9,915 bases of DNA from CAXSEF01 sp050955025 (GTDB lineage: Bacteria; Pseudomonadota; Alphaproteobacteria; Acetobacterales; Acetobacteraceae). The notes under the pieces are model-generated. The model saw nothing but the letters and a program-made list of their open reading frames with translations, was not told the origin of the DNA and did no database searches. Below are positions 6,129 through 9,915 of the stretch, one piece after another (position 1 is the stretch's first letter; every line of letters begins with the position of its first letter). Where the stretch lies: contig JBPBQX010000179.1 of NCBI GenBank assembly GCA_050955025.1, positions 1-9,915 on the forward strand. Direction: 5' to 3'. A program made the translations under genes and the position numbers.

Positions 6129-6398
6129 ATGGCCAACACCGCCTCCGCCAAGAAGCGCAACCGTCAGACCGTCGTGCGCACCGAGCGCAACGCGGCGCGC
6201 AAGTCGCGCATGCGCACCTTCGTCAAGAAGGTCGAGACGGCGATCGCCGGGGGCGACAAGGGTGCCGCCGCCGCCGCGCTGCAGGCCGCGCAGCCGGAGA
6301 TGCAGCGCGCCGCGGGCAAGGGCGTGATCCACCGCAACACCGTGGGCCGCAAGATCTCCCGGCTTTCGGCGCGCATCAAGGCGCTGACCCCCGCCTGA
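6129..6398 (+). CDS. rpsT: 30S ribosomal protein S20
   Basis: This 89-residue basic protein binds 16S rRNA in the body of the small subunit. The N-terminus MANTASAKKRNRQ, the basic helix with TERNAARKSRMRTFVKKVE, and the C-terminal GVIHRNTVGRKISRLSARIKAL are all characteristic of S20, and the length is normal. The start follows a GAGAG (6116-6120) about 8 bases upstream. Its codons are markedly C-ending (GCC, AAC, ACC, CGC, GTC), unlike the G-ending style of leuC, the PAP2 gene or dnaN, which fits translational selection in a highly expressed gene. It has its own promoter and its own T-tailed terminator, so it is probably monocistronic. rpsT next to dnaA is a common alphaproteobacterial order. 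Confidence 0.98.
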   Translation: MANTASAKKRNRQTVVRTERNAARKSRMRTFVKKVETAIAGGDKGAAAAALQAAQPEMQRAAGKGVIHRNTVGRKISRLSARIKALTPA

Positions 6399-6450
6399 GG
6401 GCTGCGCGCGGCCTGGCTGCTTCGGGCCGTTCTTCAAGATCACGACCCTG

Positions 6451-6491
6451 TGCCTGTTGCGGAGATGCTTCGCAACAGGCATTTGTTATTT
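6451..6491 (+). terminator. Intrinsic terminator after rpsT
   Basis: TGCCTGTTGCG (6451-6461) pairs perfectly with CGCAACAGGCA (6471-6481), giving 11 bp with a 9-nt loop, followed by TTTGTTATTT. This is a classical Rho-independent terminator about 50 bp past the rpsT stop. It is the only one of this kind in the window and differs clearly from the repeat hairpins, which lack T-tracts. Confidence 0.93.
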
Positions 6492-6519
6492 GGGCGGTTC
6501 GAGTCCGGGCAGATTTTTA

Positions 6520-6548
6520 TTGCCTCCGGGCCATGTCTGACCTAGTGG
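6520..6548 (+). promoter_or_regulatory. Weak candidate promoter for dnaA
   Basis: TTGCCT (6520-6525), a 17-base spacer, then TAGTGG (6543-6548), just downstream of the rpsT terminator and of an A/T-rich patch. It would give a dnaA leader of about 165 nt. The -10 match is poor. A GANTC site (GAGTC, 6501-6505) lies about 15 bp upstream of the -35. The rest of the 322-bp gap between rpsT and dnaA holds the terminator and a structured leader; no consensus DnaA box was seen. Confidence 0.28.
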
Positions 6549-6624
6549 TTACAGGGCATTCCCGAGGATAGTGCTGGCCACACGGTTGCCCGTGCGAGGT
6601 CCGTGCGTGGGGGGTGTACGGGGC

Positions 6625-6713
6625 ATGCGACCCCGGTTGGCGTTTCCCCGTCGGTGCGCCTGCGGATGACGGTTCCCGTCGTTCCGGACCGACCGGGGCC
6701 TGCTCGGGGATGA
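6625..6713 (+). other. dnaA leader region with two tiny overlapping ORFs and a hairpin
   Basis: ATG 6625 opens a 14-codon frame (MRPRLAFPRRCACG) ending at TGA 6667-6669. That stop overlaps ATG 6666 of a second, 15-codon frame (MTVPVVPDRPGPARG) in an ATGA junction. The second frame ends at 6713, 7 bases before the dnaA ATG. A G-run (6609-6614) could serve as a ribosome binding site for the first. In the same stretch, 6664-6672 pairs with 6676-6684 (9 bp, two wobbles) inside an outer CCCCGGT/ACCGGGG pairing (6631-6637 with 6692-6698). Whether any of this is translated or regulatory is unknown. Confidence 0.3.
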
Positions 6714-6720
6714 TCGCCGC

Positions 6721-8199
6721 ATGGACCAGGACGCCACCCAGCCGGTTCCGCAGGGCGAGCTTCCCGCCGGGCTGGCGGACATCGGCGACTGCTGGACGCG
6801 GGTGCGCTCGCGCCTGCAGACCGAGGTGGGCGACGTCGAGTACCGGACCTGGCTGCGGCAGATGACGCTGGCGGGCGTGGACGGCGACGAGGTCACGGTC
6901 CATCTGCCGACGCGGTTCCTGCGCGACTGGGTGCGCTCCCACTATGCCGACAAGCTGTCCGCGCTGTGGCAGCAGGAGAACCGGCGGATACGGCGCGTCG
7001 ACGTGCGCGTGGGCGCGGGGATGCCGGCGGCGGGCGGCGCGGGCGAGGAGGCGGCGCCCTCCCCTGCCCCGGCGGGAGTGGCGCTTCCGGCGGCGGCGCG
7101 CATCGACCTGGCGGCGCCGGCGCCGGCGGTGCCCGTGGTGGCGCCGGAACGGGCGGAGGGGGTTTCGCTCGACCAGAGGTTCTCGTTCGCGAGCTTCGTG
7201 GTGGGCAAGCCCAACGAGTTCGCGCATGCCTGCGCGCGGCGCGTGGCCGAGCGGCCGGCGAGCCCGGGGTTCAACCCGCTGTTCCTGTACGGCGGCGTGG
7301 GGCTGGGCAAGACGCACCTGATGCACGCGATCGGGCTGGAGCTGGGGCGCGCGGACGTGGAGCGCGGCGGGCGGCCGGCGCCGTCGGTCGCCTACATGTC
7401 GGCCGAGAAGTTCATGTACCGCTTCATCGCGGCGATCCGCTCGCAGTCCACCATGGAGTTCAAGGAGGAGCTGCGCTCGGTCGACGTGCTGATGATCGAC
7501 GACCTGCAGTTCCTGATCGGCAAGGACAACACGCAGGAGGAGTTCTTCCACACGTTCAACGCGCTGGTCGACGCCGGCAAGCAGATCGTGGTGTCCGCCG
7601 ACAAGAGCCCGTCGGACCTGTCGGGGCTGGAGGATCGGCTGCGCACCAGGCTCGGGTGCGGGATGGTGGCCGACATCCATGCGACGACGTTCGAGCTGCG
7701 CATCTCCATCCTGGAGAGCAAGGCGGAGACGTCGGGCGTGCCGGTGCCGCCCAAGGTTCTCGAGTACCTCGCGCACAAGATCACGTCGAACGTGCGCGAG
7801 CTGGAGGGGTCGCTGAACCGGCTCATCGCCCACGCCAACCTGTTCGGGCGGCCGGTGACGCTGGAGAGCACCCAGGAGGTGCTGCACGACATCCTCAAGG
7901 CGCACGACCGGCGCGTCACCATCGAGGAGATCCAGCGGCGCGTCGCCGAGCACTTCAACATCCGGCTGACCGACATGAGCTCGGCGCGCAGGGCGCGGGC
8001 GGTGGCCAGGCCGCGGCAGGTCGCGATGTACCTCGCCAAGCAGCTCACCAGCCGCTCGCTGCCCGAGATCGGGCGCAAGTTCGGCAACAGGGATCACACC
8101 ACGGTCATGCACGCGGTCAGCCGGGTTGCGGAGCTGATGGAGCTGGACGCGGGGTTTGCCGAGGACGTCGAGCTGATGCGGCGGATGCTGGAGAGCTGA
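6721..8199 (+). CDS. dnaA: Chromosomal replication initiator protein DnaA
   Basis: This 492-residue AAA+ ATPase binds DnaA boxes and opens the replication origin. All four domains are visible: domain I (about 20-95, with WTRVRSRLQTEVGDVEYRTWL), a Pro/Ala-rich linker (about 100-145), the ATPase domain with Walker A GGVGLGKTH (191-199) and Walker B LMIDD (Asp260, Asp261), and the C-terminal DNA-binding domain with the DnaA signature RDHTTVMHA (Asp458 to Ala465). ATG 6721 follows CGGGGA by about 10 bases. Length is within the alphaproteobacterial range. The order rpsT-dnaA-dnaN-recF is conserved for this group. The TGA is followed at once by repeat R4. A long, structured leader upstream may be a control point. 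Confidence 0.98.
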   Translation: MDQDATQPVPQGELPAGLADIGDCWTRVRSRLQTEVGDVEYRTWLRQMTLAGVDGDEVTVHLPTRFLRDWVRSHYADKLSALWQQENRRIRRVDVRVGAGMPAAGGAGEEAAPSPAPAGVALPAAARIDLAAPAPAVPVVAPERAEGVSLDQRFSFASFVVGKPNEFAHACARRVAERPASPGFNPLFLYGGVGLGKTHLMHAIGLELGRADVERGGRPAPSVAYMSAEKFMYRFIAAIRSQSTMEFKEELRSVDVLMIDDLQFLIGKDNTQEEFFHTFNALVDAGKQIVVSADKSPSDLSGLEDRLRTRLGCGMVADIHATTFELRISILESKAETSGVPVPPKVLEYLAHKITSNVRELEGSLNRLIAHANLFGRPVTLESTQEVLHDILKAHDRRVTIEEIQRRVAEHFNIRLTDMSSARRARAVARPRQVAMYLAKQLTSRSLPEIGRKFGNRDHTTVMHAVSRVAELMELDAGFAEDVELMRRMLES

Positions 8200-8321
8200 A
8201 GGAAGGCCAGGGCTCTGCCCTGGACCCGCCAGGGCGAGCCGCCCTGGACCGGCTTCACTTAGGGGATGGGGATCCAAGGACCCCTGGTCCTTGGCGGGTT
8301 CGGGCAGGGCCCGATCTTGCT
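8200..8321 (+). repeat. Intergenic modular inverted hairpin repeat, copy R4 (dnaA-dnaN)
   Basis: Hairpins are CCAGGGC/GCCCTGG (8207-8223), a second CCAGGGC/GCCCTGG with loop GAGCC (8229-8247), CCAAGGACC/GGTCCTTGG (8274-8294) and TCGGGC/GCCCGA (8300-8314). The centre is CTTAGG (8258-8263), and the right end is TCTTGCT (8315-8321). The left end, AGGAAGGCC, touches the dnaA stop at 8197-8199. The copy lies between dnaA and the putative dnaN promoter. Confidence 0.88.
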
Positions 8322-8333
8322 CGCTTCCGGCCC

Positions 8334-8362
8334 TTCCTGAGTCCGCGCAGGGTCGGTAGTAT
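8334..8362 (+). promoter_or_regulatory. Candidate promoter for dnaN
   Basis: TAGTAT (8357-8362) is a fair -10 box; 17 bases upstream lies TTCCTG (8334-8339), a weak -35. A GANTC site (GAGTC, 8339-8343) overlaps the edge of the -35. It lies between repeat R4 and the dnaN start, which would let dnaN be transcribed independently of dnaA. The leader would be about 50 nt. Confidence 0.38.
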
Positions 8363-8420
8363 CCGGCCCCCTCTCCCGTCCGGGTTCGTCGCGCGGGGCC
8401 CGTTGCAAGGACCGACGCCG

Positions 8421-9545
8421 ATGAAGCTCAAGGCCGATCGCGCGACGCTGCTCAAGGCGCTCGCCCACATCCAGAGCGTGGCGGAGAAGCGCAACACCAT
8501 CCCCATCCTCGCCAACGTGCTCATCTCGGCGAAGGAGGGCACGCTCAGCCTGACCGCGACCGACATGGAGATCGCGGTGGTCGAGACGGTCGCGGCCAGC
8601 GTCACGCGCGACGGGGCGACGACGGCGCCGGCGGCGACGCTGTACGAGATCGCGCGCAAGCTGCCGGACGGGGCGCAGATCGAGCTGGACCATCCCGGCG
8701 GGGACGCGCAGCTGGCGCTGCGGGCGGGGCGGTATGCGACGAGCCTGGTGGTGCTGTCCGTGGACGACTTCCCGTCGATGACGGCGGGGCAGCTGCCGCA
8801 CCGCTTCAGCCTGCCGTCGCTCACGCTCAAGGGGCTGATCGACCGGACGCGGTTCGCGATCAGCACGGAGGAGACGCGCTACTACCTCAACGGCATCTAC
8901 CTGCACGTCGTGGACGCGGAGGGCGGGCGGATGCTGCGGGCGGTCGCGACCGACGGGCACCGGCTGGCGCGGGTCGAGGAGCCGCTGCCGGAGGGGGCGG
9001 GGTCGATCCCCGGGGTGATCATCCCGCGCAAGACGATCGCGGAGCTGCGCAAGCTGCTGGACGAGGGCGGCGACGACGTGGAGGTCGGGCTGTCGGACAC
9101 GCGGATCCAGTTCACCGTGGGCACGGTGACGCTGACCAGCAAGCTGATCGACGGGACGTTCCCGGAATACGACCGGGTGATTCCGCGCGACAACGACAAG
9201 CTGCTGCGGGTGGGGAAGAAGGACTTCTCGGACGCGGTGGCGCGGGTGGCGGCGATCAGCAGCGAGCGGTCGCGGCCGGTGAAGATGACGCTGTCGCGCG
9301 ACCTGCTCGTGCTGTCGGCGGCGAGCCCGGACCAGGGCACGGCCAGCGAGGAGCTGGACGAGGGGCGCGTCACCTACGCCGCCGGGCCGCTGGAGATCGG
9401 GTTCCAGGCGCGCTACCTCAACGACATCACGGACCAGATCTCGGGGCAGGTCGAGTTCGCGTTCTCCGACGGGTCGGCGCCGACGATCGTGCGGGACGCG
9501 GAGGACAGCTCCGCCCTGTACGTGCTGATGCCGATGCGGGTCTAA
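8421..9545 (+). CDS. dnaN: DNA polymerase III beta subunit (sliding clamp)
   Basis: This 374-residue protein forms the ring-shaped dimer that holds DNA polymerase III on DNA. The three-domain clamp pattern is visible: MKLKADRATLLKALAHIQSV at the start, LTATDMEI in domain 1, RYYLNGIYLH and ATDGHRLA in domain 2, FPEYDRVIP near the start of domain 3, and the typical C-terminus YVLMPMRV that forms part of the partner-binding pocket. Length is close to the usual 366-374. ATG 8421 is chosen for its match to the family start and for AAGGA at 8407-8411; the same frame runs open far upstream through dnaA only because of high GC. The TAA stop (9543-9545) leads straight into repeat R5. Confidence 0.98.
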   Translation: MKLKADRATLLKALAHIQSVAEKRNTIPILANVLISAKEGTLSLTATDMEIAVVETVAASVTRDGATTAPAATLYEIARKLPDGAQIELDHPGGDAQLALRAGRYATSLVVLSVDDFPSMTAGQLPHRFSLPSLTLKGLIDRTRFAISTEETRYYLNGIYLHVVDAEGGRMLRAVATDGHRLARVEEPLPEGAGSIPGVIIPRKTIAELRKLLDEGGDDVEVGLSDTRIQFTVGTVTLTSKLIDGTFPEYDRVIPRDNDKLLRVGKKDFSDAVARVAAISSERSRPVKMTLSRDLLVLSAASPDQGTASEELDEGRVTYAAGPLEIGFQARYLNDITDQISGQVEFAFSDGSAPTIVRDAEDSSALYVLMPMRV

Positions 9546-9691
9546 GGCCAGGGCCCTGCCCTGGACCCGCCAAAGGGCGCGCCCTTTGGAAACCATTTCG
9601 TTCTGGATGGTGCCTCCACGGGGGCTTCCATGTGTGCCGGTCCAGGGGCGGCTCGCCCCTGGCGGGTCCGGGCAGAGCCCGGCGCTTCCTT
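9546..9691 (+). repeat. Intergenic modular hairpin repeat with a divergent centre, copy R5 (dnaN-recF)
   Basis: The left half carries CCAGGGC/GCCCTGG (9548-9564) and CCAAAGGGC/GCCCTTTGG (9570-9589, loop GC). The right half carries CCAGGGGC/GCCCCTGG (9642-9662) and CCGGGC/GCCCGG (9668-9682). Between the halves is a stretch of about 45 bp (9591-9635) that lacks the CYTARG core of the other copies and matches nothing else in the window. Bases 9636-9683 are the exact reverse complement of 2121-2168 in copy R1. The copy fills the whole gap from the dnaN stop to the recF start. Confidence 0.85.
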
Positions 9692-9915
9692 GACGCTGCT
9701 CCGCCTGCACCTGACGCAGTTCCGTTCGTACGAGCGCCTGTCCTGGCGCCCGGGCGCGCGCGTGTCCGTGGTCACGGGGCCGAACGGCTCGGGCAAGACG
9801 AACCTGCTGGAGGCGGTGTCGCTGCTGGCGCCGGGGCGGGGGCTGCGGGGCGCGCGGATGGCGGAGCTGGCGCGGCACGGGGGCGACGGGCGCTGGGGGG
9901 TGGCGGCGCGGATCG
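9690..9915 (+). CDS. recF: DNA replication and repair protein RecF (5' part)
   Basis: The first 75 or so residues of RecF are present; the gene runs off the window. The N-terminus LTLLRLHLTQFRSYERLSW and the Walker A motif GPNGSGKTN (Gly30 to Asn38), followed by LLEAVSLLAPGRGLRGA, are diagnostic. RecF is an SMC-like ATPase that helps RecO and RecR load RecA at single-strand gaps. The start is uncertain. TTG 9690 gives the usual family N-terminus ((M)TLLRLHL) but has no good ribosome binding site. An in-frame ATG at 9630 would add 20 residues translated from repeat R5, and I think that less likely. The position after dnaN is the conserved one. Confidence 0.93.
   Translation, partial: MTLLRLHLTQFRSYERLSWRPGARVSVVTGPNGSGKTNLLEAVSLLAPGRGLRGARMAELARHGGDGRWGVAARI

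Noticed and set aside
5952..6482. 176-codon minus-strand frame opposite rpsT
   Set aside because: It is antisense to rpsT and its end is the same repeat translation seen in the MarR tail; there is no family resemblance.
6496..6515. tRNA-like T-arm (GGTTCGAGTCC) after the rpsT terminator
   Set aside because: Only three base pairs of a T-stem form, and no acceptor, D or anticodon arm fits upstream. Probably chance, or a very old tRNA fragment.
6492..6720. Possible replication origin upstream of dnaA
   Set aside because: I found no TTATNCACA-type DnaA box and no extended AT-rich unwinding stretch. In several alphaproteobacteria the origin lies away from dnaA.

Overview
The window looks like the chromosome of a very GC-rich alphaproteobacterium. 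I infer a Rhodospirillales/Acetobacteraceae-type genome (Roseomonas-like) from gene order (a probable rplS end, then leuC-leuD-leuB; rpsT-dnaA-dnaN-recF), from codon choice dominated by G/C third positions, and from GANTC sites near the replication genes. The genus assignment is inference only.

Layout. Bases 1-44 hold the last codons of an upstream gene, probably ribosomal protein L19. leuC (86-1495) and leuD (1495-2118) overlap by one base, and leuB (2266-3378) follows after a 147-bp gap. Together they encode isopropylmalate isomerase and isopropylmalate dehydrogenase, two successive steps of leucine synthesis. A tRNA-Arg(ACG) gene (3441-3517) comes next. A small accessory block follows: a MarR-family regulator on the minus strand (3605-4141), divergent from a PAP2-family membrane phosphatase (4330-4983), then a crotonase/enoyl-CoA hydratase (5116-5898). 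The right part is housekeeping: rpsT (6129-6398) with a clear sigma70-type promoter and intrinsic terminator, dnaA (6721-8199), dnaN (8421-9545) and the 5' part of recF (9690 onward). All protein genes except the MarR gene are on the plus strand.

The most striking non-coding feature is a family of modular hairpin repeats. There are five full copies (about 2118-2236, 3541-3662, 5891-6009, 8200-8321, 9546-9691) and one fragment (45-73). A full copy is two inverted half-units. Each half-unit carries two short GC-rich hairpins, and in four copies the halves meet at a CYTARG hexamer. Stem sequences differ between copies but keep base pairing, so structure appears to be conserved. Copies start at or within a few bases of stop codons (probable rplS, leuD, echA, dnaA, dnaN). 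One copy encodes the last 18 or so residues and the stop of the MarR protein, and another ends on the TTG start codon of recF. No canonical mobile element, CRISPR array or phage gene is visible. The best candidate for something undescribed is this repeat family and its close fit to gene ends.
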